From Microvirga sp. BSC39 (GTDB lineage: Bacteria; Pseudomonadota; Alphaproteobacteria; Rhizobiales; Beijerinckiaceae): a stretch of 64,000 nucleotides of DNA. Positions 1 to 8,668 of the stretch are shown here, one piece after another. A program made the position numbers and the translations under genes. The notes beneath the pieces were generated by a model that was given only the letters and a program-made list of their open reading frames with translations, was not told the origin of the DNA and searched no databases. The stretch spans positions 248,001 to 312,000 of the forward strand of contig NZ_JPUG01000077.1 in the NCBI RefSeq assembly GCF_000739015.1, written 5' to 3'. Numbering within the stretch: the first letter of the stretch is position 1; every line of letters starts with the position of its first letter.

Positions 1-724
1 CCTGCAGCTCCGGCGTTAGCACGGCGGCGGGCGAGTATGCGCCCATGCCGCCCGTGTTCGGGCCCTCGTCGCCGTCGAACACGCGCTTGTGATCCTGAGC
101 CGTGCCGAAGGGAATCGCCCGGGTGCCGTCGCAGAGCGCGAAGAAGCTCGCCTCCTCACCTTCGAGAAAGGCCTCGACCACCACCTCGGCTCCGGCCGCG
201 CCCAGACCGCCGCCGATCATCATGTCGATGGCGCCTTCCGCCTCCTCGAAGGACATGGCGACCACCACGCCCTTGCCGGCCGCAAGCCCATCCGCCTTGA
301 CGACGATCGGCACGCCGTAGCTGCGCACGTAGGCTTTGGCCGTCTCCGCATCGGTGAAGCGGCGGTAGGCAGCCGTGGGAATGCCGAACTCGGCGCACAA
401 GTCCTTGGTGAATGCCTTCGAGCCTTCGAGCTGGGCGGCAGCCTTGCTCGGCCCGAAGGCCTTGATGCCGGCGGCCTTCAGGTCGTCCACGAGGCCGGCC
501 ACCAGGGGAGCCTCGGGCCCGACCACCACGAAACCGATTGTCATGACCCGGCAGAACTCGATCACCACCCGGTGATCCGTCACATCGAGCACCACATTGG
601 TGCCGTGCTGCGCCGTTCCCGGATTGCCGGGGGCGATGAGGAGCTTGTCGCAGAGGGGGCTCGCCGCGAGGCTGCGGGCCAAGGCATGCTCCCGTCCGCC
701 GGAACCGATGAGAAGAATGTTCAT
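1..724 (-). CDS. purD: Phosphoribosylamine-glycine ligase, N-terminal part (cut by window edge)
   Basis: PurD makes glycinamide ribonucleotide from phosphoribosylamine, glycine and ATP, the second step of de novo purine synthesis, in the cytosol. Reading down from the ATG at 724, the protein opens with [16 protein letters not shown], the classic PurD N-terminal nucleotide-fold signature. It continues through [14 protein letters not shown] and an ATP-grasp segment with [16 protein letters not shown], and reaches the family motif [22 protein letters not shown] close to the edge. About 241 codons are present, over half of a usual ~425-residue enzyme. The C-terminus lies outside the window. It is divergent from xseA, with 186 bases between the two starts. 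Confidence 0.97.
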   Translation of the reverse strand, partial: MNILLIGSGGREHALARSLAASPLCDKLLIAPGNPGTAQHGTNVVLDVTDHRVVIEFCRVMTIGFVVVGPEAPLVAGLVDDLKAAGIKAFGPSKAAAQLEGSKAFTKDLCAEFGIPTAAYRRFTDAETAKAYVRSYGVPIVVKADGLAAGKGVVVAMSFEEAEGAIDMMIGGGLGAAGAEVVVEAFLEGEEASFFALCDGTRAIPFGTAQDHKRVFDGDEGPNTGGMGAYSPAAVLTPELQ

Positions 725-910
725 GGCCTAGGCCTCCCTCGTAATGCCTGCGCTCTTAGCGGCTCTCAGGCCGCTCGCCTACCCGGAAACTACGCAGCAG
801 GGGCATGTTCGAAGGGCGCGGCGAAATGCTCAGGGGATAGCGCGCCGTTGTCGCCGCCTGTTGTGCCCGAGCCCTTGGCAGACCCCATGGGGGCGGATTA
901 GGTTCACGGC

Positions 911-2485
911 ATGTTCGCAGACAAAGCCCCTTCGAATGCCCAGGAATGGTCGGTCTCCGATCTCGCGGGCGCCCTCAAGCGCACCCTGGAGGATGCGTTC
1001 GGCCATGTGCGCCTGCGGGGCGAGGTGTCGGGGTATCGTGGGCCGCACTCGTCGGGGCATGCCTATTTCTGCATCAAGGACCAGAATGCCCGCATCGATG
1101 CGGTGATCTGGAAGGGCGCCTTCTCCAAGCTCAGGATCCGCCCCGAGGAGGGGATGGAGGTGATCGCCACCGGGCGCATCACCACGTTCCCAGGCTCGTC
1201 CAAGTACCAGATCGTCGTCGAGAGCCTGGAGCCCGCCGGCATCGGGGCGCTCATGGCGCTTCTCGAGGAGCGCCGCCGGAAGCTCAACGCGGAGGGGCTG
1301 TTCGCCCCCGAGCGCAAGCGGCGGCTACCGTTCCTGCCGCAGGTAGTCGGAGTCGTCACCTCGCCGACGGGCGCCGTGATCCGCGACATTCTCCACCGGC
1401 TGGAGGACCGCTTCCCGCGCCGGGTGCTGGTGTGGCCGGTGCGCGTGCAGGGCGACACTTGCGCGGCCGAGGTCGCCGCCGCCATCCGGGGCTTCAACGC
1501 CCTGGAGCCCGGCGGAAAGATCCCGCGTCCCGATGTGCTCATCGTCGCCCGCGGCGGCGGCTCCATCGAGGATCTGTGGGGCTTCAACGAGGAGATCGTG
1601 GTCCGCGCCGCGGCCGAGAGCGACATCCCGCTCGTCTCGGCCGTGGGCCACGAGACCGACACGACCCTGATCGACCACGCCGCCGACGTGCGCGCGCCGA
1701 CGCCCACGGGCGCAGCCGAGATGGTGGTGCCGGTGCGCGTCGAGCTCATGGCGGCCGTCAACGATCTCTCCCGCCGTCACGTGGAGGCGGCGCTGCGGCT
1801 CGTCGAGCGGCGCCGCTCGGACCTGCGCGCTACGACCCGAGCCATGCCGGGCGCGGAGGCGCTGTTCTCGCCCAAGCGCCAGCGGCTGGATCTCGCCGCC
1901 ACCAAGCTCTATCCGGCGCTCTCCCGCAATGCCCGCGGGCACGAGGAGCGGCTGCTCAAGCTGGCGCGCCAGCTCGCCCATGTGTCCCCGGTGGCGAACG
2001 TCGCCCGCATGCGCGCCCGTCTCGATGCGGTGGGGCCGCGCCCCCACAATGCGGTCTGCCGCTCCATTCTGCTGAAGGGTGAAACGCTGAAGCAGACTGG
2101 AGAAAGGCTTGCTGTTTCCCGCCAGACTCTTCTGCGAGCCGAGAGGACGCGCCTCGCGCAGGCCTCAGAGACCGCCCAGCGCGTGGCCGAACGGCTTGGG
2201 CCCGCGCTGCAAGGCCAGGTCGCCCGCAAGGCCGACCGGCTCGAGGCGGTGTCCAAGCTCTTCGACAGCCTGAGCTACAAGTCGGTGCTCAAGCGCGGTT
2301 TTGCCTTGGTTCGCGATGCGGAGGGGCGGCCCATGAACTCGGCGGAAGCCGTGCATGACGGCCAAGCGCTGGTGCTCGAATTCGCCGACGGAAAAGCCGA
2401 TGCCACCGGCGGGCGGATCGGCTCGCGGCCGAGGCCCGCGAAGCCGAGGGTCGTGGCCGTCGAGGAGCAGGGCGCCCTGTTCTGA
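911..2485 (+). CDS. xseA: Exodeoxyribonuclease VII large subunit
   Basis: XseA is the catalytic large subunit of exonuclease VII, which degrades single-stranded DNA from both ends together with several copies of XseB. The 524-residue protein has an N-terminal OB-fold (about residues 12-105, with GHAYFCIKDQNARIDAVIWK). The catalytic domain carries VVTSPTGAVIRDI (148-160), ARGGGSIEDLWGFNEE (213-228) and AVGHETDTTLIDHAADVRAPTPTGAAE (244-270), all family hallmarks. A coiled-coil rich region follows and then a conserved C-terminal patch (SYKSVLKRGFALVRD). Length is normal for alphaproteobacteria. xseB is not in the window. It is divergent from purD. Confidence 0.97.
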   Translation: MFADKAPSNAQEWSVSDLAGALKRTLEDAFGHVRLRGEVSGYRGPHSSGHAYFCIKDQNARIDAVIWKGAFSKLRIRPEEGMEVIATGRITTFPGSSKYQIVVESLEPAGIGALMALLEERRRKLNAEGLFAPERKRRLPFLPQVVGVVTSPTGAVIRDILHRLEDRFPRRVLVWPVRVQGDTCAAEVAAAIRGFNALEPGGKIPRPDVLIVARGGGSIEDLWGFNEEIVVRAAAESDIPLVSAVGHETDTTLIDHAADVRAPTPTGAAEMVVPVRVELMAAVNDLSRRHVEAALRLVERRRSDLRATTRAMPGAEALFSPKRQRLDLAATKLYPALSRNARGHEERLLKLARQLAHVSPVANVARMRARLDAVGPRPHNAVCRSILLKGETLKQTGERLAVSRQTLLRAERTRLAQASETAQRVAERLGPALQGQVARKADRLEAVSKLFDSLSYKSVLKRGFALVRDAEGRPMNSAEAVHDGQALVLEFADGKADATGGRIGSRPRPAKPRVVAVEEQGALF

Positions 2486-2556
2486 GTTAAGGTTGGCAAT
2501 CGGCCGATGCAGCCCTTATGTGAGGGGTAGGCGCAACGCATTCCGTCGATGTTTTC

Positions 2557-2778
2557 ATGTTGAACAAGTTCGAACGCAGCGGCGGCGAGGCCGTCGTGCA
2601 ATATCTCGACAGCAATCTCAGGGTGGTGAAGCCCGGGGCATATGTGCGCTGTGCCGTGACGGGGGCCGAGATCCCCCTGGACGAGCTCAAGTACTGGAGC
2701 GTCGAGCGTCAGGAGCCCTATGCCTCGCCCGAGGCGGTGATGATGCGGCTCACCGGGCAAGCCGCATCCCGGAAATAG
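2557..2778 (+). CDS. DUF2093 domain protein
   Basis: A 73-residue cytosolic protein that I recognise as the DUF2093 family. It has the conserved core LRVVKPGAYVRCAVTG and the later segment IPLDELKYWSVERQEPYAS. No function is established. It lies 71 bases after xseA on the same strand and converges with lpxK, with only 9 bases between the two stop codons. In my recollection xseA followed by DUF2093 and then convergent lpxK is a recurring Hyphomicrobiales order, which supports it as a genuine small gene. There are no membrane segments or signal peptide. The single Cys does not form an obvious metal site. Confidence 0.85.
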   Translation: MLNKFERSGGEAVVQYLDSNLRVVKPGAYVRCAVTGAEIPLDELKYWSVERQEPYASPEAVMMRLTGQAASRK

Positions 2779-2787
2779 GCAAGCGCC

Positions 2788-3795
2788 TCAAACGACACGC
2801 AGGCGCCGCTCGTTGATGCGCCGCATCAGAAGATTGCGAAGGCCGGTTTCGTTCTCGATCCGCAGCCGAACCGGCAGGGCCGTCAGCGCGGGCCACGCTG
2901 CCGAAGCGTCGGCCATCCGCACAAGATCCTTCTCCGTCGTGACAGGCAGGAGCCCGAGAGCCTCGGCTTCCTGACGCAAGGCGGCCACTTCCTGGGGCTT
3001 GAAGGGATGGTGGTCGGGGAAGGCGTGGGTCACGTCCACGATGGCCCCGCAGGCGTGCAGGGTGTCGAAGAACTTCTCCGGCCGCCCGATCCCGGCAAAC
3101 GCCATGACCCTCCGGCCCTTGAGCGCCTCGGCGGCTTCCGGCGCCGGCTCGAGCGATGCCGTGAAGACGCGCTTGCCGTGTTCGTCCGCCTCGAGGGCGA
3201 CCTGCCGCCCCGGCTCACCGTCTCCGATCACCAGAACGGCGTCGACCAGCGGCCATTGCGCCCACATGGGGGCCCTCAGGGGCCCGGCCGGCAGGAGCAG
3301 GCCGTTGCCGAGGCCCGTAGCGCCGTCGACGACGGCGATGGCGCAATCCTTGATCAAGGACGGGTTCTGAAGCCCGTCATCCATGACGACGACCGTGGCG
3401 CCGATCTCGTAGGCAAGCCGCGCTCCGGCGGGGCGGGAGCGGGACACGATGGTTCGGGCGGTGCGGGACAGGAGAACAGGCTCGTCGCCGATCTCGGCCG
3501 CCCCGTGCTGCGGCTGGACCCGGACCGGACCTGCGAGGCTGCCACCGTAGCCCCGGGAGAGAAAGATCGGATTTTCGCCTGCGCCGTCCAGGACCGCCGC
3601 TATGGCGATGGCCGTGGGCGTCTTGCCGGCGCCGCCCGCCGTGAAGTTGCCGATGCAGATGACCGGCAACTCCACCTGCTCGCCGCGCCGCTTCATTCGA
3701 CTTGCCGCAACGGAACCATAGATCAGGCCGACCGGGCGCAGCAGGTTGGCTTGCAGCGAAGGAGAGGGTTGCCACCAGAAGCGTGGCGCCCGCAT
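2788..3795 (-). CDS. lpxK: Tetraacyldisaccharide 4'-kinase
   Basis: LpxK phosphorylates the 4' position of the lipid A disaccharide at the inner membrane, the step before Kdo addition. The 335-residue protein begins with a short membrane-associated helix (residues 15-31). It then has the P-loop GNFTAGGAGKTPTAIAIA (about 49-66), followed by LSRGYGGSLAGPVRV and VVMDDGLQNPSL, all characteristic of LpxK. Its start codon overlaps the waaA stop by one base (TGATG), so the two are translationally coupled in the order waaA-lpxK. Lipid A phosphorylation and Kdo transfer are consecutive steps of the same pathway, so the operon is coherent. Confidence 0.96.
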   Translation of the reverse strand: MRAPRFWWQPSPSLQANLLRPVGLIYGSVAASRMKRRGEQVELPVICIGNFTAGGAGKTPTAIAIAAVLDGAGENPIFLSRGYGGSLAGPVRVQPQHGAAEIGDEPVLLSRTARTIVSRSRPAGARLAYEIGATVVVMDDGLQNPSLIKDCAIAVVDGATGLGNGLLLPAGPLRAPMWAQWPLVDAVLVIGDGEPGRQVALEADEHGKRVFTASLEPAPEAAEALKGRRVMAFAGIGRPEKFFDTLHACGAIVDVTHAFPDHHPFKPQEVAALRQEAEALGLLPVTTEKDLVRMADASAAWPALTALPVRLRIENETGLRNLLMRRINERRLRVV

Positions 3796-5084
3796 CAGCG
3801 ACGGGCTCCGAGCTTGGCCTGCACGATGAAGGGCTCCACGGATTGCATCGTCCGGTCCACGGCGCCGCCCAGTGCCTGCACGGCGTCTCCGGCCGCGCGG
3901 GCCATGTCCCGGGTCAGGGCGGCGTTGCCGAGCATTTCGCTCACCGCCCGCGCAAGGGTGTTGCTGTCCTTCACCATCAGGGCCCCGCGGGACCGGTCGA
4001 GCGCATCGTAGATCTCGACCGCCGAATGAACATGAGGTCCGTGCAGGATGGCGGCTCCCAGCTTGGCCGGTTCGATCGGGTTATGCCCGCCGATCGGCAC
4101 GAGGGTTCCGCCCATGAGCACGATCGGAGAGAGCCGGTAGAACAGCCCCATCTCGCCCACCGTGTCGATCACATAAACGTCCGTTGCCCGGTCGGGATGC
4201 ATCCCTTGCGAGCGACGGCCTGCCCGCAGGCCTGCCTGACCCGCGAGGGCGGCCACTTCAGGACCCCGGTGCGGATGACGCGGCGCGATGATGGTCAGCA
4301 GGTGGGGGTGACGTTTCGCCAGGGCGCGGTGAACGGCGATGATGGCGCCTTCCTCACCCTGGTGGGTGCTGGCGGCAAGCCAGACCGGCCGTCCCGCGAT
4401 GAGCCCCGAGAGCTGCGCCACCACGCGCGGGTCGGCCGGCGGCGGAGCCGCGTCGAACTTGATGTTGCCGGTCACGACCACCCGGGGAGCGCCGAGACGC
4501 GCCAGTCGCTCCGCATCCTCGGCGGTCTGGGTCAGGCAGAGGGCGAAACGCTCGAGCAGGCCCCGGATGATGCCGGGCATCTTCTGCCAGCGCTGGTACG
4601 ACCGATCCGACATGCGGCCATTGACCATGACGAGCGGGATGTCCCGCTCCGAGAGTGCCATGATCGTGTTGGGCCAGATTTCCGATTCAGCGATGAGGGC
4701 CAAGTCCGGCTGCCAGTGATCCAGAAACCGCTTTATATAACGTGGCACGTCCAGCGGCACAAACTGATGCACGGCGCCGGGCGGGAGCCGCCGGGCGATC
4801 AGGGCGGCCGAGGTCTTCGTGCCCGAGGTCACGAGGACCGCGAGACCGCGCTGCGTCATGCGCTCCACCACCGGCAGGAGGGACAGGGTCTCGCCAATGC
4901 TGGCGCCATGGACCCAGATCAGGTGGCCCTTGGGCCTCTGCCGGCTGGGGTGCCCCTGACGCTCGCCGAGACGGGTCTTGTCCTCACGGCCCTTGCGCTG
5001 GCGCCAATAGAGGAGGCCCAGAACGGCGGGTTCCAGGATGGACACGACAGTCCGGTAGGTTCTGAAGGTGAACGGCAGCGTCAT
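3795..5084 (-). CDS. waaA: 3-deoxy-D-manno-octulosonic acid (Kdo) transferase
   Basis: WaaA (KdtA) transfers Kdo from CMP-Kdo onto lipid IVA at the inner membrane. The 429-residue GT-B glycosyltransferase has an N-terminal hydrophobic anchor (about residues 8-27). The catalytic segment HLIWVHGASIGETLSLLPV places the expected general base at Glu65. LALIAESEIWPNTIMAL and the C-terminal IGGHNPIEPAKLGAAILHGP motif for CMP-sugar binding are also present. The start overlaps the upstream acyltransferase gene as ATGA, and the stop overlaps lpxK. It belongs to a five-gene minus-strand cluster (cysQ-like, DUF4170, DUF374, waaA, lpxK). Confidence 0.97.
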   Translation of the reverse strand: MTLPFTFRTYRTVVSILEPAVLGLLYWRQRKGREDKTRLGERQGHPSRQRPKGHLIWVHGASIGETLSLLPVVERMTQRGLAVLVTSGTKTSAALIARRLPPGAVHQFVPLDVPRYIKRFLDHWQPDLALIAESEIWPNTIMALSERDIPLVMVNGRMSDRSYQRWQKMPGIIRGLLERFALCLTQTAEDAERLARLGAPRVVVTGNIKFDAAPPPADPRVVAQLSGLIAGRPVWLAASTHQGEEGAIIAVHRALAKRHPHLLTIIAPRHPHRGPEVAALAGQAGLRAGRRSQGMHPDRATDVYVIDTVGEMGLFYRLSPIVLMGGTLVPIGGHNPIEPAKLGAAILHGPHVHSAVEIYDALDRSRGALMVKDSNTLARAVSEMLGNAALTRDMARAAGDAVQALGGAVDRTMQSVEPFIVQAKLGARR

Positions 5085-5815
5085 GCCCGGGAGCCTCCCG
5101 CCAGCATGGGGGTGGCCTTGGCCCCCGGATCCCTGGAGCCGACCAGGGCATAGGCCCGCTCATGCACCCGATCCAGCTCCCGCTCGACACTCTGCCTCAG
5201 GCGTTCGAGCGCCTGCTCGTCCGCATCTCTCGGCACCGGGACGGGCTCTCCCAGCACGATGGCGCCCCGGCCGAAGGGCAGGCCGATGCTGGCCCGGTCC
5301 CAGCTGTTGAAGTCGATGCGGCGGCTGGTCACCACGGCCACGGGCACGATCGGCCGGCCGGACAGCTGTGCCAGGGTGACGATGCCTAAGCCGCACACGC
5401 GGGAAATCTTCGGGATGTCGGCGGTCATCACCACCATCTCGCCTTCGCTCAAGGCCCGCAGCATGGCCCGCAGGGCCTGGGCGCCGCCCTTCTTGCGAAT
5501 GTCGCGCCCGCGCGCGCCTGAGCCGCGAATCGCCCGGACGCCCAAGTGACGCAGGGCGATGGCGTTGAACTCGCCGTCGCCCGAGCGGGAGACGAGACTC
5601 GCCGCCCGGTCCTGCGGCCGCTTGGCGAAGTGGATCATGAAATGCTGCCCGTGCCACATGGCGGCGATCACGGGCATCTCGATCCGGTCATAGGCATCCG
5701 CCGGCTCCATGACGAACCGGCTCGTGCGCTGCACGAGCTTGAGATAGCCCGCGACCAGGAAGCCTATGGCTTCCTGCACCGCACGGGAGCGGGTGATGCG
5801 CTTGATGAGACCCAT
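5081..5815 (-). CDS. DUF374 lysophospholipid acyltransferase-like protein
   Basis: A 244-residue protein of the DUF374 branch of the LPLAT acyltransferase superfamily, encoded immediately before waaA with an ATGA overlap. I chose the ATG at 5815 (MGLIKRITRS) because it leaves 10 bases after the DUF4170 stop and drops an unconserved N-terminal extension. It contains the WHGQHFMIHF block (54-63), which takes the place of the usual acyltransferase HxxxxD. RSGDGEFNAIALRHLGVRAIRGS follows. The usual GPRGPR-like motif of the family appears here as TADIPKISRV (131-140), an unusual form. The likely role is envelope lipid or lipid A acylation, inferred from family and context. Confidence 0.85.
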   Translation of the reverse strand: MGLIKRITRSRAVQEAIGFLVAGYLKLVQRTSRFVMEPADAYDRIEMPVIAAMWHGQHFMIHFAKRPQDRAASLVSRSGDGEFNAIALRHLGVRAIRGSGARGRDIRKKGGAQALRAMLRALSEGEMVVMTADIPKISRVCGLGIVTLAQLSGRPIVPVAVVTSRRIDFNSWDRASIGLPFGRGAIVLGEPVPVPRDADEQALERLRQSVERELDRVHERAYALVGSRDPGAKATPMLAGGSRA

Positions 5816-5825
5816 CGTGTCCGGG

Positions 5826-6059
5826 TCAGCCCTGCTGCGGGTCCAGCAAGCGGTGAAGGTGGACGATGAAGTAGCGCATCTGCGCGTTATCCACGGTCGC
5901 CTGCGCCCGGGCTTTCCACGCGGCATGGGCCGAGGCGTAGTTCGGGAAGACGCCGACGATGTCGAGGTTGGACAAATCCTTGAACTCGGTGGATTCGAGG
6001 CTGGTGAGCTCGCCGCCGAAAACCAGATGCAGGAGCTGCTTGCCAGGCGTGTCGGTCAT
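5826..6059 (-). CDS. DUF4170 domain protein
   Basis: A 77-residue cytosolic protein recognised as DUF4170 by the pattern LHLVFGGELTSLESTEFKDL, followed by DIVGVFPNYASAHAAWKARAQ and NAQMRYFIVHLHRLLDP. Function is unknown. It sits between the cysQ-like phosphatase and the DUF374 acyltransferase on the minus strand, 10 bases before the latter, so it is probably co-transcribed with the lipid A/Kdo genes. In my recollection it recurs at this position in many Hyphomicrobiales. No transmembrane segment or metal-binding cluster is visible. Confidence 0.88.
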   Translation of the reverse strand: MTDTPGKQLLHLVFGGELTSLESTEFKDLSNLDIVGVFPNYASAHAAWKARAQATVDNAQMRYFIVHLHRLLDPQQG

Positions 6060-6119
6060 GGTGATAGGGCTCTTCTGACGAGGGTTGTGATGATTGAGGC
6101 TTGAGGAGCCAACGATGTT

Positions 6120-6926
6120 TCAGGCTCTCATGGCTCCAATAGCACGAGGATGCAACCGTGACGCAACGGCAATCATTTCATCGTGCGAAGGGTTGGGCTT
6201 GTTATAGGCCGGGATCGAACCATCGAGGCCCGTCAAGCGGCCTCCCGCCTCCTGCAGGATGAGATCGGCGGCGGCGATGTCCCAGTCCTGGGAATGGGCC
6301 GAGACGAGGCCCACATCGATGGAGCCCTCCGCCACCCGGGCGAGCCTGAGGGCCAGCGACGGAACCTTGGGCAGGCGCTCGACGGGATTGATCTGCCGCT
6401 CGAGCCGGTCGACGAGGGGCTTGGGGCCTGCCACCCGGACCGCACCCGGGAAGGTGTCCGCCTCGGGCAGCTGCAGCCTGACGCCATTGCTCCAGGCCCC
6501 TTCGCCCAGCCGTGCTTCATAGAGGCGGTCATGGATCGGGGCATGCAGGATCCCCAGAACGGGCTTGCCGTCCCGCACCAGGGCAATGGAGATCGCCCAG
6601 TCCGGATGGCCCGAGGCGAAGGCCCGGGTGCCGTCGATGGGATCGACGATCCACACATAGCTGCGCCCGAGCCGCGCCGGATCGTCCACCGTTTCCTCGG
6701 AAAGCCAGCCGGCCTCGGGGAGCAGTTCGGAGAGCTGGCCCTTCAGGTAGGTGTCGAGGGCGATATCCGCCTCGGTCACCGGGGAGCTCCCGCCCTTGTA
6801 CCACAGCTTGGCGGTACTCTGCGCGCCGGCGCGGAAATAGGGCACAGCCAGGTCTCCCGCACGGCGGGCAGCGTCGCGCACGGCCGGGGCAAGGGACGAC
6901 AGGGAAAGGGGTGAAGGGGACAGCAT
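6120..6926 (-). CDS. Inositol monophosphatase-family phosphatase (CysQ-like 3'(2'),5'-bisphosphate nucleotidase)
   Basis: A Mg2+- or Li+-sensitive phosphatase of the IMPase/FBPase fold, predicted to act on 3'-phosphoadenosine 5'-phosphate or a related sugar phosphate in the cytosol. I chose the ATG at 6926 (MLSPSPLSL; 268 residues) because 24 further upstream codons look non-conserved. Metal-binding motifs are complete: LSEE (about 75-78), DPIDGTRAF (about 95-103) and a C-terminal SQDWDIAAADLILQEAGG. It is the first gene of the minus-strand run leading to waaA-lpxK, 60 bases from DUF4170. CysQ and true inositol monophosphatase cannot be separated with certainty from motifs alone. The cluster context favours CysQ. 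Confidence 0.85.
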   Translation of the reverse strand: MLSPSPLSLSSLAPAVRDAARRAGDLAVPYFRAGAQSTAKLWYKGGSSPVTEADIALDTYLKGQLSELLPEAGWLSEETVDDPARLGRSYVWIVDPIDGTRAFASGHPDWAISIALVRDGKPVLGILHAPIHDRLYEARLGEGAWSNGVRLQLPEADTFPGAVRVAGPKPLVDRLERQINPVERLPKVPSLALRLARVAEGSIDVGLVSAHSQDWDIAAADLILQEAGGRLTGLDGSIPAYNKPNPSHDEMIAVASRLHPRAIGAMRA

Positions 6927-7031
6927 CGAACCTGAGATGGGGATTCCGGGCGGAGATACCATATCCCACCGCACCGCCCCCGGCCTTTTCCCGAGCAATA
7001 GGGACGAGGTCTTAAAACGGTCTTGAGAGAT

Positions 7032-7961
7032 CTAGATCAGGCAGTCCAGGACCATGGCCGCGAACAGGATCAGGCCCGCATCACGGTTCGACCGGAAAAG
7101 CCGCAACGCGCCGGCACCATCGTTCCGGTCGATGCGCGCGACCTGCCAGCCCAGGTGAAGGGCGAAGAGGCTCAAGCCCGCGAACGACACGATCCCGGCT
7201 CCAGCCTGCATGAAGGCGGCGGCGATGAAGACCACGGTCAGGGCATAGCAGATGCCGACGCCCTGCTTCACCCCCTCGCCGAAGAAGCGGGCGGAGGACT
7301 TGATCCCGACGACCTCGTCATCCTCGATGTCCTGCAGGGCATAGATGGTGTCGTAGCCCACCACCCAACTGATGCTGCCGAGATAGAGAAGGATGGCAGC
7401 CCAGCCCATTGAGCCGAAGGCGGCGGCCCAGCCCATCAGGGCCCCCCAGGCGAAGGCGAGGCCCAGCACGATCTGCGGCATCCAGAAGAAGCGCTTCATG
7501 AAGGGATAGAGCGCCACGACGCCGAGGGAGGCGAAGCCGGTGGCGATGGCGAAGCCGTTGAACTGGAGCAGGACGATCAGGCCGATGAGGCCCTGGAGGG
7601 CGAGGAAGGCCAGGGCGCCCTTGAGGGTGATCTGTCCCGAGGGCAGGGGGCGCTGGCGGGTCCGCTCGACCTTGGTGTCGAGATCCCGGTCGACGATGTC
7701 ATTGTAGGTGCAGCCGGCCCCGCGCATGGCCACGGCGCCGATCAGGAAGAGCAGGCAGTGGAGCGGATCGGGCCACGGCTGGCCGGCATCAAGCGCCGCG
7801 AGCGCCGCCGACCACCAGCAGGGCAGGAGCAGGAGCCACCAGCCGATGGGGCGCTCGATCCGGGCGAGGCGCAGGTATGGCTTGAGGGATGGCGGCGCCC
7901 ACCGCTCGGCCCAATGGCCTCTGACGGCATCGGGCAGGGAGGACGCGGCAGGGCGCTCCAT
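7032..7961 (-). CDS. ubiA: 4-hydroxybenzoate polyprenyltransferase
   Basis: UbiA attaches the polyprenyl tail to 4-hydroxybenzoate in ubiquinone synthesis and is an integral inner-membrane protein. The 309-residue sequence has about eight or nine hydrophobic helices. It carries both aspartate-rich Mg2+/diphosphate motifs: NDIVDRDLDTKVERT (87-101) and, later, YALQDIEDDEVVGIKSSARFFG. The opening LKPYLRLARIERPIGWWLLLLPCWW is typical of the bacterial enzyme. It is on the minus strand, 18 bases downstream of a gene for a small exported protein, and transcribed away from rsmE. Confidence 0.95.
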   Translation of the reverse strand: MERPAASSLPDAVRGHWAERWAPPSLKPYLRLARIERPIGWWLLLLPCWWSAALAALDAGQPWPDPLHCLLFLIGAVAMRGAGCTYNDIVDRDLDTKVERTRQRPLPSGQITLKGALAFLALQGLIGLIVLLQFNGFAIATGFASLGVVALYPFMKRFFWMPQIVLGLAFAWGALMGWAAAFGSMGWAAILLYLGSISWVVGYDTIYALQDIEDDEVVGIKSSARFFGEGVKQGVGICYALTVVFIAAAFMQAGAGIVSFAGLSLFALHLGWQVARIDRNDGAGALRLFRSNRDAGLILFAAMVLDCLI

Positions 7962-7979
7962 GAGGCGTGGATGCGAGGC

Positions 7980-8462
7980 TTAGAGGGCGCCCTTCGGGAT
8001 CGACAGGGTGCCGGTCAGGCCCCCACCCATCTTGCCTGCCATGCCGCCCTGCTGGGCTTGCTGGGCCTGCTGCTGCTTGGCGCGCTTTTCCATCTCGGCC
8101 ATCTTGGCGGCGGCCCCGCAAGCTTGGCCCTTGATTTCCTGGGAGCGCTTGTGGTCCTTGGTGAAGCCCTCGACCACCTGGTCGGGAATCTGGCACCAGT
8201 CCTTATTGTCCGTCATCCACTTCTGACCGGCGCTGCCGTTCGTCACGAGCTTGGTGAAAATGGAGCAGGCGGCACGCGGGTCGACCTGCTTCTTCTTGCC
8301 GCCCCCGTCCATCAGCTTGTTGATCTGCTGCACGAGGCCCTGCCGCTCCTGCAGGATCTTCTGCCCTTCCTGGCAGGCGCTCGACTGCGCGAAGGCAGGA
8401 GCGCTCATGAAAAAGCCCGCGACGGCAAAGGCAGCCAGAAGATGCGAACGGATATGCGCCAT
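7980..8462 (-). CDS. Small secreted protein of unknown function
   Basis: A 160-residue exported protein. Residues 1-25 form a signal peptide (basic start MAHIRSH, hydrophobic core, then APAFAQ as cleavage site). The mature part has several cysteines (SSACQEGQK, RAACSIFTKL, DWCQIPD, KGQACGAAA), which suggests two or three disulfides. It also has a helical, Gln-rich low-complexity run (KQQQAQQAQQGG) and a Gly-rich C-terminus. It lies just before ubiA on the same strand. I recognise no family with a known function. Periplasmic localisation is inferred from the signal peptide. Confidence 0.8.
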   Translation of the reverse strand: MAHIRSHLLAAFAVAGFFMSAPAFAQSSACQEGQKILQERQGLVQQINKLMDGGGKKKQVDPRAACSIFTKLVTNGSAGQKWMTDNKDWCQIPDQVVEGFTKDHKRSQEIKGQACGAAAKMAEMEKRAKQQQAQQAQQGGMAGKMGGGLTGTLSIPKGAL

Positions 8463-8668
8463 GCCAAAATTCCCTCAAAAAGCTTGCGACGTCTCGCGCG
8501 CCTGCGTTCTGTTATCAGGTGAAAGGCCGTCAGGCCAAGAGGCGAATGGTCGCCTCGGCCTTAAGCTGTGCCATCCCGCACCTGAATTTCCCGTGACCAT
8601 AACGGCCGCCCCTCTCCCTCGGGGCAGAGGAAATTGATACAGCATGGGCGGCTCAGTTCAAGGTTGTC

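Noticed and set aside
89-901. A 270-codon open frame on the plus strand over purD
   Set aside because: It lies antisense to a clear purD; its residues are the reverse reading of PurD codons and match nothing.
3702-5153. A 483-codon plus-strand frame over waaA
   Set aside because: Antisense to waaA, which has full motifs. High GC makes long chance frames common.
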